DNA of 64,000 bases from Pyxicephalus adspersus (GCF_032062135.1 NC_092858.1:164502677-164566676), one strand, 5' to 3'; shown: positions 1 to 11,920, counted from the first letter of the stretch. The notes: generated by a model not told the origin, from the sequence alone. Translations and numbers: made by a program.

Positions 1-218
1 TATAGTAATTTTACTTTTACTTTGTTACTTTATATCTTACCCTATTGGTTTGCGTTGCTGGGGCTGACGTACCTTCAACCACAGTCTTTACGGTTTTTGG
101 AACAGGCTGCAATGGACATGTCATACAGAGATGTAGACCACAGGGGAATATGGAACTATTATACTGATGAGGCTTGATTTCACTATTTTTTAATTTTTTT
201 TACTGTATTTATTTAAGC

Positions 219-495
219 CAGTGATGACCAACCTTTCGGACATCACAGACCACTAAATGCTCGGAATCCAGGCCACGCACGTGTGGGCAGCCTTGTATCA
301 CTCAAAGGGGAAGAAACTCCCCCCAGAGTGACGTCATGATTCCAGAACCTGCCCACTCTCCCATCACAGGTCTGAGCCTGCTAGTTGGCGGGTCGTGTCC
401 ATACAGGGGGCATGGTCCTTGGCCCTGGCGGGTGAGCCCGACCAGAGCCGTGAACCACCAACATTGTTGCGTGGACCACTGGTTGGGGACCACTG
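219..495. mobile_element. hAT-type MITE
   Basis: It begins CAGTGATGACCAACC and ends GGTTGGGGACCACTG, imperfect terminal inverted repeats of the CAGTG type known from hAT elements. It is flanked by 8-bp sequences (211-218 and 496-503) matching at 6 of 8 positions and sharing TTAAGC, which fits a hAT target-site duplication. It is 277 bp long and has no coding capacity. It sits inside the larger inverted-repeat element. Confidence 0.7.
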
Positions 496-802
496 GCTTA
501 AGCCATACCCTTTGGAGTTAGAATTTTATTTGTCTGTTGGAACTTTTTTCCTAAAACTTCATATCCATTCAAAACTACTTTATCCAGGGTGGCAGCACTG
601 TTAAAAGTTTACTGCAAAATGAAAAGCTTTGCCGCTGATAGCTGAAAAACTACTGGCAAATTAGGAGATAATAAAACTGTTATAGGGAAGATTCGGAGAA
701 GCAAAACCACTGCTTAATGTAATGCTGGTAGCGCGAGGGAGGGCATGATAAATTGTTTTTCCCAATAGTTTTAACACAACCTACATCCCTTTAGCAAGCC
801 AG

Positions 803-807
<5 letters not shown>

Positions 808-848
<41 letters not shown>

Positions 849-862
849 TATATATTATATTA
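808..862. repeat. (AT)n microsatellite
   Basis: A run of alternating A and T of about 38 bases, followed by a degenerate TATAT/ATTAT continuation. Confidence 0.9.
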
Positions 863-900
863 TTGGACAAAAGTTGGAGTTGATTTTATAGGGTAATAAA

Positions 901-1140
901 GGCTTTTCACTTATCAAAGTGAATTATCACCATGCAAGGAATTTTGAATGTGGTGAAAATGAACTTTGCAAAGAATACCCAATCACAAGGGAAAATATCT
1001 AACCGAACTGAATTTCTCTTTGCACATTATTGAATGGTTGAAGTCAGCAGAGCGTCTTCTCATTTACTAAGCTAAGCGACCTTCCCCTTGCAAGGGTATA
1101 ATTCACTTTGCCTAAGTCCACTGCCTAAAATTCCTTTTGT
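901..1140. mobile_element. Palindromic MITE, 'ttcactt-agc' family (copy 1)
   Basis: It contains blocks shared with copies at 54033-54562 and 56731-57012: a start reading AAAGTGAATTATC, a central GAATGGTTGAAGTCAGCAGA-like block, TTTACTAAGCTAAG, and an end reading TTGCAAGGGTATAATTCAC. The two ends are inverted versions of each other. Non-coding. Confidence 0.55.
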
Positions 1141-2085
1141 TAATCGACCCCATTGAAATAGTAAATGATGTGGTTATTATTAAACAGTATTTAAAGTGTT
1201 TATTGGTTGTTTTGTTCTATGATACATATGTACAGTATATAGATGTATATGATATTCCTGTTTTTGTCTTGTGTAACATTGTAACCAGCCTGTTTTCCCT
1301 GTCCACTTTCTCTTCTTAGGCCCTTCACCTGATGTAGCAGAGCCTGTGTCTGTTTTTTTCTCCTCCAGCACACATCCTCTTATTATTCAGTGAAATATTG
1401 AAGTACAAGGTCTAGTGTAAGTTGCCATATGATAGCCAGGGACGAGATATTAGGCTTTGGCTTGGCACAGCCTGTCCAGAAGGCTGCATTGGGTTTAGCA
1501 TAAACAGAGGCAGCTGGCCACACAGCATGGAGCGGACCGGCCTATGGAACGTGGCAGATGCAGTTTCAGCTGTTGGAGGTTGCAGAGCTTCAGCGTCCAA
1601 GCCCTGGGTCACATACAGACCCATTTCAACCGTGACAGTACAGTGTCAAACTGCCACACTCTTTCTGACGTCTGCCAGGTTTCTGTTAAAATGTAAAAGA
1701 CTTCAGATTCCAGCCCTACAGTCAGGGAACCAGATGTAAACCTTACCATTTAAAAGGAAGCTCCACTTTTTAATATATTACTTATTGTCTTCTTGTTATA
1801 CTTTCCAGTATTAATTTTTTTAGATAAATTCAAGTCAGTTGCAAAACTAATTTCCTACTTTTGACATGTGGAGTTTCACAAGCCATAATTCTGCACCAAA
1901 AAGGGTTCAATTTTGTCATAAAATCCCATAATACATTACAGTGACTGCCGTGTGCATGCCATTCAATGACACTAATGTTATGTTTAGATTAGTGGTAAAG
2001 ATTGAAGCGTTTACCACACCCACTGTCCACATCTAGGAGCGGTTTCAGGAAAAAATGTTTAGTTTCTGCAGCTGTTTGAGGGGCC

Positions 2086-2516
2086 TTGGCGCATTATGGG
2101 AAAAAAGCAGGACAGGGGAGGCAGCATGGTGCATTATGGGAAAAAAGCAGGACAGGGGAGGCAGCATGGTGCATTATGGGGAAGAAGGCAGGACAGGGGA
2201 GGCGGCATGGTGCATTATGGGAAGAAGGCAGGACAGGGGAGGCGGCATGGTGCATTATGGGAAGAAGGCAGGACACCGGAGGCAGCAGGGTGCATTATGG
2301 GAAGAAGGCAGAACAGGGGAAAGATCGGGGTGCATTATGGGAAGAAGGCGGGACGGTGGAGGCAGCAGGGTGCATTATGGGTGGAAGGCAGGCCAGGGGA
2401 GTCAGCATGGTGCATCGTGGGAAGAAATCAGGATGGTGGAGGCAGCAGGGTGTATTATAGGAAGAAGGTGCAGGCAACAGGGTGCAGTATGGGAAGAAGG
2501 CAGGGCAGGGGAGGCT
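2086..2516. repeat. 40-bp minisatellite, about 11 copies
   Basis: Units begin GCATTATGGG at 2091, 2131, 2171, 2212, 2252, 2292, 2332 and 2372, with diverged units at about 2412, 2452 and 2482. The unit is 40 bp (one is 41) and reads on as GAAGAAGGCAGGACAGGGGA. Left copies are more alike than right copies. Because 40 is not a multiple of 3, each forward frame reads the same peptides in rotation, giving three overlapping open frames that are not genes. Confidence 0.92.
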
Positions 2517-3239
2517 TTTTAGCTGTAAATACAACACCATGAGCATGCATGAAAATGCATCTAAAGCATGCATGGACCAATGTTTTGTATACGGGCCCCT
2601 TGTACAATTAGCAGAAATATCCCTATTGGTTCCCACACAAACACATACTTGAAATCTCATACTTATCTGTCCTTTTCCACTGAGATCTCCTCGTGGGCAC
2701 ATGGCTTGGTACCAAAAAGTGCCCAGAAATGCTATGCACCTTCCACTTTGTATTTTCCAATAATTCCAATGGACTTACTTTCCTCCACTCATGTTAGTGG
2801 TGCAGGGTTAGTTAGTTATGTGAGTTGTAAGGGATTCCTTTTTCATTTACTATATTCCCCGAGTGGCACCAGTGCAACTTTATTAAAAATGAAGGCATAT
2901 CTTTATTCGCTGTCTGAGCAGCCAGTCACCACAGGAGATTGCTGGTATAGTAAAAAAACAAAGGCAACATACACAGTATGGTGACTATTTAAGTTCAGTA
3001 AAAACTCCTTTGCAGTAGAATTGGCTTTGCATTGCAAATATTAAATGCTTGCTTATGCCAATGGGTTGATATATTTGTACCTTATCCAATGCTCCCCTGC
3101 AGTCTCCACTTTAATATTATGTGTCCCCTGCAGCCTTTTCCATACATCAGCCAGGCTATGTTCTAGGCACCGATATCATCCTCTGCAACGCAAACCAATA
3201 GTAATAAAGTAAAAGTAAAATTACTATTTAAAGCTAGAG

Positions 3240-3515
3240 CAGTGATTCTCAACCAGGGTTCCTCCAGAGCTTGCTATATCATTGCATTGAGCAATTTGTA
3301 CTTCTTAGGTAAGTTTAAGTGACACCAATGATCTTTTTGGGTATCTGTAAGGGTGACATCCTTCCAAATAGCCAGCAATGTAAGAGACATTCTTCCCACT
3401 GACCACCATGCTAATATACTGTAAACTGTGAATAAAATAATTATAGCCATAGTTTCCTGAAGACTTGGAAGTGATTTTAGGTATTCTCTTGTGTTAAAAA
3501 GGTTGAGAAACCTAG
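3240..3515 (+). mobile_element. hAT-like element, 'cagtgtttctcaacc' family, copy A
   Basis: It starts CAGTGATTCTCAACC and ends GGTTGAGAAACC, imperfect inverted termini. Core blocks shared with the other copies include AGTGACACCAATGATC, AAGGGTGACAT, ATGTAAGAG and CTAATATACTGT. Flanks share CTAGA on both sides, a plausible remnant of an 8-bp duplication. Seven further copies lie in the window. Confidence 0.75.
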
Positions 3516-3713
3516 ATCTGGGGTCCCCAGAAATAGTCATATACTGTAAATCATACTCTAGCCAATTCTTGGCAATATCAGAAGTCAGCCCCTGCAACAC
3601 CCTTACTACAACATAACAACATTGCAGTCTGCTCAGTGAAAGAGAGGAGACTAAAGAAAGGTCTCTTCCTGCTTGCAGTAGACTGATGACATCATCTTGG
3701 ACTATTTTTAATA

Positions 3714-3830
3714 TACAGTATTTATATAGCACCTACATATTACATAGCAGTGTACAACACAGGGGTAGCAAATGACAGGCAGGTACAAACAATGACACAA
3801 GAGGAGAAGATCACTGACTGGTCACAGACT
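3714..3830. repeat. Dispersed repeat fragment ('tttatatagcacc' tail)
   Basis: TATTTATATAGCACC followed by AGTGTACAACACAGG and GACACAAGAGGAG matches the longer copy at 22640-22797. It is a truncated dispersed repeat related at one end to the SINE tails at 15.1, 56.3 and 58.7 kb. Confidence 0.55.
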
Positions 3831-4204
3831 GGAGCGCAGGGAAAGCTTTTGAATTTACAAATGATTGCACTATTGTACCTTATACAGTTGTTTTATATTG
3901 TGCAATTCAGAACTTGGCCTTAGCAGAGCTGCGGCTTTTTTTCTTCAACGTGACAAGTCTCTTGTTCAATGGCGGCGGCTGTGCGTAATTGTGGTGACAA
4001 CGTAAAGAAAACATTGTGTGTGAGTTTGCAGAATAATAGCTGACATTACTGCAAACACAAAGGTATTATCACATAATATTAGCACAAGGTGCCTTTCCTC
4101 TCCAAACATCTGCTCCCAGGATGGATTGTTATTGTAACTATGTGTTTCCTTACAGCAGCTCCCTGGGACATTGCGCGCCGCGCACCACACACACTGTTCT
4201 GGAT

Positions 4205-4420
4205 CTGTTCTCAAGTCACCGCAGTCAGCTGCCCGTATGATGGCAATTAGGAGCAGTTAGTGTGCAGATGAGGCTCGCGAGTGGCAGGTGGTGAGAATGG
4301 AGCTCAATTAACGAGCATTGCACAGGATTTCTCTTTAATGAGCCCGGCCACCTTGTGGGAGGGGGAGAGATGAGTGACAACGTTAACTAAAAGAGGCGAT
4401 AAACCGCGCGGGCCACAGGC
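4205..4420. promoter_or_regulatory. Candidate conserved noncoding element
   Basis: This is unique, balanced-composition sequence between a hAT copy and a satellite. It contains several homeodomain-type cores (GGCAATTAGG, CTCAATTAACGAG, TTTAATGAG) and an E-box in GGCAGGTGGTG. No frame is open. Its texture is that of a developmental enhancer, but conservation was not tested. Confidence 0.3.
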
Positions 4421-4589
4421 CAGGCAACAGGTAGTCTAGCAACCTGTAAAATCTCCTTTATCAAAGAACCTCAAACCTAACTTTAGTGTTAGGTTTGCTT
4501 TAATTATTTCTCCTTTCGGATTTATTCTATGTTATGTCCCGCACAGACTTGCCCCTCTGTGTTTTAGATCGGCTCCTCTTCCAGGATTG

Positions 4590-5990
4590 AATGACGCCCA
4601 GTGGTGTTTAATCCACTTCCTGTAAGCCAAGAGTGTCAGGGACACGCCCCCTTTGGTATACATCATTAGACATCCTGGGCTCATAGTATAATACTACAGG
4701 GCATTTACTCCACTTCCTATGAGCTCTGCTCATCAATTACACTCTTTTTGTTTTTATGTCATCAAGCTGTCCTGAGCAGAACATTGAATTCACTTTCTGT
4801 TATCCCAGGATGTCAGGGACCCGCCCCCTTTGGGGTACATCATTAGGTTGTTTTAGACTCACAGAAGAATAATGCAGGGCATTCAGTCCAGTTTCTGTGA
4901 GCCCAGGGCATCAAAGACTCATCTCCTTTAAAGTATGTTATCAAGCTATCCTGGGCCCACAGGAGAATACTGCAAGGCATTCCATTCACTTCCTGTGAAT
5001 TCAGGGCATAAAGGACCCATTCCCTTTTCAGATACATTATTAGGTTGTCCTAAGCTCACAGGAAAATTCTGCAAGACATTCAGTCAACTTCCTGTAAGCT
5101 CAGGCTGTCAAATCCTTGCCCCCTTTGGAATACGTCATCAAGCCATGTTTAGTCCATAATCTGAGTCCAGGGTATCAAGGATCTGCCCTCTTTGGGGTAA
5201 ATAATTAAGCCATCCAGGGCTCACAGGAGAATTCTGCAAAACATTTAGTACTGTTCCTGCGACCCTAGGGCTTTCAGAACCTGTCCCCTTTGGGGTACTT
5301 CATAAATAAGCCCTGGGCTCATAAGAAAATGCTGAATGGCATTCATTCCACTTCCTTTGAGCCTGGGGCATCAAAGATTTGCCCCCTTTGGGGTATATTA
5401 TCAAGTCCCCCACAAGAGAATACTGGAGGGCATTCAGTTAATTTCCTCAAAGCCCAGGACATCAGGGAACTGTTCTCTTTGGGCTAGAAGCCAACATCAA
5501 GTTTTCCTGGGCTCACAGAAGAATACTGCAGGGTTTTAAGGTCCACTTCCTGAGGGTGTCAAGGATCGGCCCACTTTGGGATACATCATTGAACTATCCT
5601 GGCTTCACAGGAGAATACTGCAGGGCATCCTCTCCAGTTCCTGTAAGCCCAGGACCTGCTCCCTTTGGAATATATCATCAAACCATTCAGCAATCACAGG
5701 AGAATACTGAAGGCTTTCAGTCCACATGTGAGCCGAGGGCATCAAGGACCTGCACCCTTTGGGGTATATCAATATTCTGCCCTAGGCTCACTGGTAAATA
5801 CTGCAGGGTATTCAACCCACTTACTGTGAGCCTAGAGCGTCAAAGACCAGCCCTCTCTGGAGTTTATCATCAAGTTGTCCTGGACTCACAGAAAAATACT
5901 GCACGACATTCAGTCCACTTCTTATGAGCCCAGGGCGCCAAGGCTCTGCTATCTTAGGGGTACATCATCAAGTTGTTTGGGCCTCTAGCA
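4590..5990. repeat. ~90-bp tandem satellite, about 15 diverged copies
   Basis: Each unit contains CCACTTCCTGTGAGCC, a CCCCCTTTGGGGTA-like block, CATCA(A/T)TAAG and GGCTCACAGGAGAATACTGC. The CCCTTTGG anchor recurs at about 4650, 4826, 5122, 5199, 5286, 5381, 5571, 5660 and 5755, with degenerate forms between, spacing 77-100 bp. Copies differ by substitutions and small indels, so the array looks old. Short open frames inside are by-products. Confidence 0.88.
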
Positions 5991-7045
5991 GAAGTGTTAA
6001 AGGCTAAGAGCGCTCAGCACGAATTCAAGCTGCTTGTGTCACCAGTTTCTACATTTGTTCTTAAAAAAAATCCATAAGAAGGAGAAGAAAGTTTTTTTGG
6101 GCAAGTATTTGCAGAGATTGTTTTTCTTTGCCCAGTACAGTGGAATGTATGAAATCCAAATATTCAGCAGGATAAGCAAGTGACATTTTCAAAAGAAGAT
6201 TGAAAAGAGGCAGTCCCTGTATTTTACCCTTGGAAAGTTTGCTTTAAGCAGCAGAAACCATCATTATAAAATCTTCCCAGCTCAGCAATTGTATGTGGTC
6301 ACATGACTGTATGGAATTTCATAATTTCTCACCTTTATGCGATCATCATCACCTTCTAAGGACTTTGTGATGCAATAATGTTGTGAAACTAAAACAACTT
6401 GCAATATATTTTCTCTTGCACCTTCTTGCTTCAATGTGGAGATTCTCCAGTGTACAGGACACAAGGGACCTCTATTACATTTTTATCTTTTAATGACTTA
6501 GCATGTGTTCAGATGAACTCTGGGGCCCTGTTGATACCCTGGAAATGCAAATGTTAACAAGGGACAATGTGACAAAATAAAAAAATTTGTACACACTTCC
6601 AAAAGTGTCCAATTTCGGGTAGCTTCTACCCGTGGCAGCCCCACTGATGATCACTTACTGCCATCCGCTGTCAAATTGGCAGACGATGCAAATGCAGTCA
6701 ACAGGCACACAGGATGGCTTGATCCTATTGCGGGTCTGAACCTGCACTAAGGTGTGGACATGGAAATAGGTGGATCACTGATTGACAGCCTTCATCTTAA
6801 CATCAGAGGCCAAGAGATCAATCTATAAATCTTTTCACCCATGATTTACCCAATCATGAGATCAATTTATAAATCTTTTCACCCAGGATTTACCCAATTT
6901 TTTCCTTTATTGTTCCCATTTTGGCACTGTATTCAATTAGATAATGTTTGAATCAGCTTATGCTTCATAGTTTATTCCACCACTATACATGTGTTAATTT
7001 TGGACAAAAGTTATGTGTTACCAGGAAAATTAATTTAAAATCACA
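5991..7045. other. Unique AT-rich sequence; 44-bp tandem duplication at 6814-6897
   Basis: No gene is visible. A 44-bp unit beginning GAGATCAAT and containing AATCTTTTCACCCA is present twice in tandem from 6814, with few differences between the copies. Confidence 0.7.
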
Positions 7046-7530
7046 ACTGCGCTTCAAGTAGAACTAAAAACAAACACACTTACCTTTAATTCTGCAGGTC
7101 CCTCAATGGCACTGGTACTTTTTATAATTTAATCCTGCATCGTCCTGGAATTCCTCTGAATCCCAGCCGGGCTGAGGAAGTGCCAGGCACCGCCATCTTC
7201 TTTCTTCTCTTCCATCTTCTTCCTGGTCTTGTCTTCTTGGCACATTACCCGTTCTTGCGCAGGTGCAAGATTGGGTGACGTAGCCGCTGTAAATGGGAAA
7301 TAAAAGAGAGCTGATCTCACTGTGCTTCTGTGGGATTGGCATCTCTTTCCCTTAATAGAAAAAATGCCCCTTCTGCGCATGCCCTAAACTCAGAGCCCCC
7401 CGGATGCATGACGTAGAGCAAGGGTGTTGCACTTAAAAAAATAAAAAATGAATAACATTTTCCCTTCACATTTAAGTGTTGTCTTCTCTTTTTTGTAAAG
7501 TGAAATAGCTAAGTTTAGGTACGCTTTAAA
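7046..7530 (+). mobile_element. Dispersed repeat, 'ctttaattctgcagg' family, copy 1
   Basis: Shared blocks with 62205-63150 and 59930-60360 include CTTACCTTTAATTCTGCAGG, GCCATCTTCTTTCTTC, TTCTTGGCAC, GCGCAGGTGC, GAGAGCTGATCTCACTG, CCCCTTCTGCGCATG and an end reading TTAGGTACGCTTTA. Gapped relatives in the opposite orientation lie at about 37.3, 48.7 and 61.7 kb. It is non-coding; small open frames across it are chance. Confidence 0.65.
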
Positions 7531-9264
7531 AAATATTATTCTTATTAATAGGGGGCAACATTTGTGATATAAAAATGTTTTAGGGTATCTATATAAAAGG
7601 CATATCACCAGAAAAGTGGTATTTTTTTTTCTAAAATAACAGCACCTCTTAGATCTTCCTATTTGTAAAAATAATGATGCGCTGACATTATTATTTTCAT
7701 GAGTGATCGCCAGTTCAAAGTACTTATTATTGGCACTTTTCCATGCCAGCTTGTTTATAAAGTGACAGTCAAGCAGACCTGGCTGTCACTTTATAAAGGA
7801 CTATAGAGAGTGGTGATCCCCATAGGAAATAGTAGGGAGGAGTGTTGTTTGTTGCAAACTTTTTGCTGTAATACTACAAAAGTATAAAATGCAACTGCAA
7901 TGAAAATATTTGGTTATTGTACTCTACTGCCAATTATAGGAATCAGTTACATCATTCAAGTGAAAGCAATTTCTGATTGCTACTTTATTGTAAAAATGTA
8001 TCAGCGGGTGTTCTCTTGTTCTCTACTTCTGAGATCACCAGGGAACAAAACCTATTGCCAGTTTTTCTACAATATTTATTTCCTAATTATATAATTAGAT
8101 TTAGGCACCAAGTATCATTACTCATCTTATAACATCAAATGATTTTAAAACATAATTTATTTTTGCATTAAAAAGTATACATGAGATATAAGTTTACAAT
8201 TTTTGATCCACAGTTACAATAAAGATGTTATAACAGTTGTCCCATTTTTCATTTTTCGACACGTTTCACAAACAACATTGCTTCTTCAGGAGACATGGGA
8301 TATATGAACAAAGCAAAGTATTGCTAAATCTCATCAAGCTCAGTGTTGATCAGGAAAATCTATCCATGTGTGTAAATGTACTGGATCCTACAAAGATCTT
8401 ACATGACAATGTTGGCCCATCACACGACACCACGTTGGCATCACATACCTTGATACTTTTTAGAGGAAGGATATGTACCACATTTCCTCAAAATCTTTGC
8501 ATCTTGTATTTTATATCTCAAACTTCTTCAAGTCCCTTCTTTTCCAAAGAGTCAGTCCTCCATTATCTGCTCAGCTTTCATGTGGTCTGCAAAGAGCTTT
8601 TCCCAGTTTTACCAACATGGTATAATAAAAGTTATCATTTTAAAAGTGGAGAATGAAAAATGGCGATCTAATTATCAGTTCACCACTTTTTATAAACAGT
8701 TACAGGATAATTGTCACCAACGCAGATCGGGCAATAACTGTAACTACAATACGCCTTGGTCCAAAGCCATGGGAGAGACAAGGGATACTTCTGTACTGGG
8801 CTCCATTGAATTCTGGAATTTTTTTTGACAAGGAGAGGGAGGCCCAGAAAGCCTAACTAGTATTGAGCTCAAAGTTTTCTGTTTGTGGTCATGCCAGGGT
8901 CAACCTATTTTTTGCGGCAAATTTGTTTAGAATGGATTTACCCAAATACTGGATTTGTTTCCCTTTTTTAGGACTGTTGCTCAGAGTGTCAAAGCATCAT
9001 GAGCATTAACCCTTTGCCGATGATTATTGGGGTTTATTAAAAAAGAAAAAAGAAATTAAGTAAAGCCTTACCAACTTACTTCTAGGGACTACACTTAACT
9101 GGTTTAAACATGAAGGCAGCAAAACCAAATTGTTGTGTAATTCACAATGTATCGCCTTACACTTCCATGAGCCATACAACCTATACATCTCTAAACTGAA
9201 CTTTTGTCAGCTTTGTATTGTATGAGAAGAACGTTATTAGGAATAATCCCTCCATATCTCATAA
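7531..9264. other. Unique AT-rich sequence with a short hairpin and a 'gaaacgtgtcg' motif
   Basis: No coding exon is supported. A 15-bp perfect hairpin (7754-7768 with 7783-7797, 14-base loop) built on TTTATAAAGTGACAG is present. At about 8255 the plus strand reads CGACACGTTTCAC next to CTTCTTCAGGAG, the reverse complement of a motif seen in other dispersed repeats here. Confidence 0.5.
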
Positions 9265-9520
9265 CATTAAGGATAAACTTTGAGGTCAGTTAATGAAGGA
9301 ACATTTGTGCGCTCCCGCTCTTGCCGTGACCTTCGTATTGTGAGCGTTGGCTTGGCGGCTGTTGGAATCGACAGTTCAAACACATGGCACACGCTTTCTC
9401 TAAGGCTGATCTGTAGCTTCCTTCAGCTTCCTCCTCTAATTAGACATTGGAAGTCAAAGTTAATTTGGTGTAAAACATTTCTTGACTTAATGATATTTAT
9501 GGGCAATTAAGCACGTAGTA
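9265..9520. promoter_or_regulatory. Candidate conserved noncoding element
   Basis: This non-repetitive block has homeodomain-like cores (CAGTTAATGAAGG, TCTAATTAGAC, GTTAATTTGG, GGGCAATTAAGC) and more even composition than its flanks. It resembles enhancers near developmental transcription factors. This is inferred from texture only. Confidence 0.3.
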
Positions 9521-10529
9521 GACAAGAATACTCATTCGGATTTCATCCCAGGGAGCCACAGAGCTCCTCCTCCATGATTTTCCATTGAAGGTGTCTTTCC
9601 TCCAGAGAGAGAGACAATATTCTGGGAGATGATATGTTGTTAGTGTAGAAAAAACATCATGATTCCTATACAATCATAAACGTGAGGACACGGCCTTCAC
9701 CTTGTTCACCTTCTGGGCTAAATGACCAACTAGTCCCAATGGGACGGTTATACATGAGGTAAATTGTAAGAACAAATTAAATCTATTGGTGAAACTGTTG
9801 TAATGTATGATATGTATAATAAAAAGTATAGGATATGCATTTAAAGAGGAATGCTTACTGCAAATATAAATGACACCAATATTGCAACTTTATATTCATC
9901 AATAAATCATTAAACATTTTTTCTAATGTAAGCAATATATGCATCTGGATTCTATCTAGTATTGGCTGTCCCTGTACAGCAGGGCCCGAATGTGAGAAGA
10001 ACTTTTTGTGCTTTCACTGCCCAACCTCAAACTTCAACATGTCCTTGGACTGGGTTTGAATGAATTGGGTTTAATGATGTTGACTATCAGACTAAGGACA
10101 TCTAGCAACAGAAATAGAGAACATCACGGAGTCTTCAGGCAGAACTAAATCTAGAGGATGCTTGCCTATGCTCGTTCCATCACGGGCACCACCATCATCT
10201 CCAATATTATCTTCTGCATTTCAATCTTCGAACATTGGCTGGGCCGAGGTGACATTTAGTTATGGCACCCCCAGGGGATGCTGGGATGTTCCAGATATCC
10301 TGCAATCAACAGGGCAGACGGAGGGCATTCTGGTAGTTTAGAATACTTCTTGCAGAAAGAATATCGACTGTCCCCTTGTGAATTAAAGCTTGACCTGATT
10401 TGATGCAGATTACTGGCTAGGAGTAAACTGGTAACAAGGTTACTTAAACCCTTCTGACAGCCTAGTTTACATTCCATAGACAGAATTAAAGAGTATCTCC
10501 AGTAGAATCCCAGGTTAAAAAAAAATAAA
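9521..10529. other. Unique noncoding sequence
   Basis: No gene, recognised repeat or clear regulatory block is visible; short open frames here have no family features. Confidence 0.6.
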
Positions 10530-10530
10530 T

Positions 10531-10703
10531 TGGACCTGATTTATTAAAGCTTTCCAAGACTATAAAATCATGTCAGAACCTTGCTGATCCAGCAAACCTC
10601 GAAATGTATCTTATCCATGATTGAAAACATTTGCCAAATAATAGCAATGATTCCAAGTTTTCTTGATCACCCAGGCTTGAAGAGCTTTATTAAATCAGGC
10701 CCA
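10531..10703. mobile_element. Palindromic MITE, 'ggcctgatttattaaag' family, copy a
   Basis: It starts GGACCTGATTTATTAAAGC and ends AGCTTTATTAAATCAGGCCC, inverted termini. Internal blocks GATCCAGCAAACCT and TTGATCACCCAG are also inverted counterparts. It is a fold-back element with no coding capacity. Confidence 0.78.
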
Positions 10704-11719
10704 TTGACGCAGTGTTTGTGGCATACAAGTAATACCTCTCTGATTGTTTTTTCTTATTCCTCTGAATCTCTCTTTAATTACTTTGCCCCCAGGTCAGCCC
10801 TGGCTCTGACACTGATACACAGTCGAGATTCTATTCTATTGGATTCTGTTTTCTTCCCGGTCACATGTTTGCTACCTGGGAGATAAGGGGATGCGACAAG
10901 GTCGTAGGGATCGGACACTGACCTACATCCCAGTGTCATCCTTTCATAGGCAGAGTTCTTGACCTCTGAGCCAACTCCAGTGAACCCAGTTTCACCCTCT
11001 TTATCCTTTCCCAATATACCAGCAGCCTACATGTCCTTTATTCTACACTGAATCACACAATACATACAAAAGTCCCTTTCTGAATATGTCCCAGAACAAG
11101 AGATCTGTTGGCTCAAGGGGTGGGGAGAGTTTAATTAATTGGTTAATTAAATTGATGAAAATGTGTTAGTTTAAGACTTACGGCTGCCCCAAATCACAAA
11201 CCCTCAACATTTACAGACTTGGGTTGTTACATTTTGGCAATGGCATTATGTCAAAATTACTCAAAATGAGTTTAAATGTAGCTTTGGATGTGTTTTCTGA
11301 CACTCGTAGAATTCCTTTTAATTCCTGAAGGGGGTATGCAAACAAAAAAATAGAGTGTTGTTGTAGTGCTCTGCAAACACATGGAGAACTTCGCTGCACA
11401 GATCCATTGACTTCAATTGAGGACTATGGGAAGCTTTAAAAGTTGCCAATGCATGCTGATGGATGCTAAAAAAAGGAGGCCCTGGGGAAAGAAATTAAGC
11501 TTTGGATAATTTAGAATAAAACAATTAATAGTACATTAGCTTTTATTTGGAATTGCCAGAATACATATGACTTTGTATATAAGCAAATACATTCCAAACC
11601 TAGAATCCATCCCTTTTGGTTGTATAGTTAGTTACATATATCCACCGAGCCCAACCAAAAGATAAAAATTAAATAAATTAAAAACCTGCAGAATAATCCC
11701 TTACAAAACATGGTTCCAA
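10704..11719. other. Unique noncoding sequence
   Basis: No gene or clear repeat is recognised. Short minus-strand open frames (10778-11014, 11211-11399) lack any family motif. Confidence 0.55.
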
Positions 11720-11920
11720 TGAGCCTGATTTATTAAAGGCTGGAGGAGATAGATTTTCTTTAGTGAAGCTAGATGATCCAGCAAACCTGCAATGGTTTCC
11801 ATAAATGTAATTTGCTATTTGTTAGCAAATGATTTCATTCCTGGACCAGATTCATTCCAGGTTTGCTAGATCACCCTAGTTCACTGATGAAAATGTATTT
11901 TCTCCAGCCTTGAAGCCTTT
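11720..11920. mobile_element. Palindromic MITE, 'ggcctgatttattaaag' family, copy b
   Basis: It starts GAGCCTGATTTATTAAAGG. The left arm's GATGATCCAGCAAACCTG is answered by the right arm's CCAGGTTTGCTAGATCACC. The right terminus is degraded after CTCCAGCCTTGAAG. Confidence 0.75.

Larger units (their letters stand above)
1..3230. mobile_element. Large element with long terminal inverted repeats, no transposase seen
   Basis: The first ~150 bases and 3085-3230 are inverted copies. The outer ~45 bp is nearly perfect apart from a 14-base insertion in the left arm, and the match continues inward with more divergence (for example GGCTGCA followed by GGACA in both arms). The left end may continue beyond the window, so no target-site duplication can be checked. 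Inside are a hAT MITE, another MITE, an (AT)n tract and a 40-bp minisatellite. No long open frame resembles a transposase, so it is non-autonomous. Superfamily unknown. Confidence 0.6.

Noticed and set aside
2055..2702. Overlapping 124-155-codon frames on the plus strand and 135-codon frame on the minus strand
   Set aside because: They are produced by the 40-bp minisatellite, with the same peptides in each frame; no start context or domain.
4590..5990. CRISPR-like array
   Set aside because: Repeat units are contiguous and diverged without unique spacers, and the genome is vertebrate.
7103..7380. Two minus-strand frames of 79-83 codons
   Set aside because: They lie inside a dispersed repeat whose other copies do not keep the frame.
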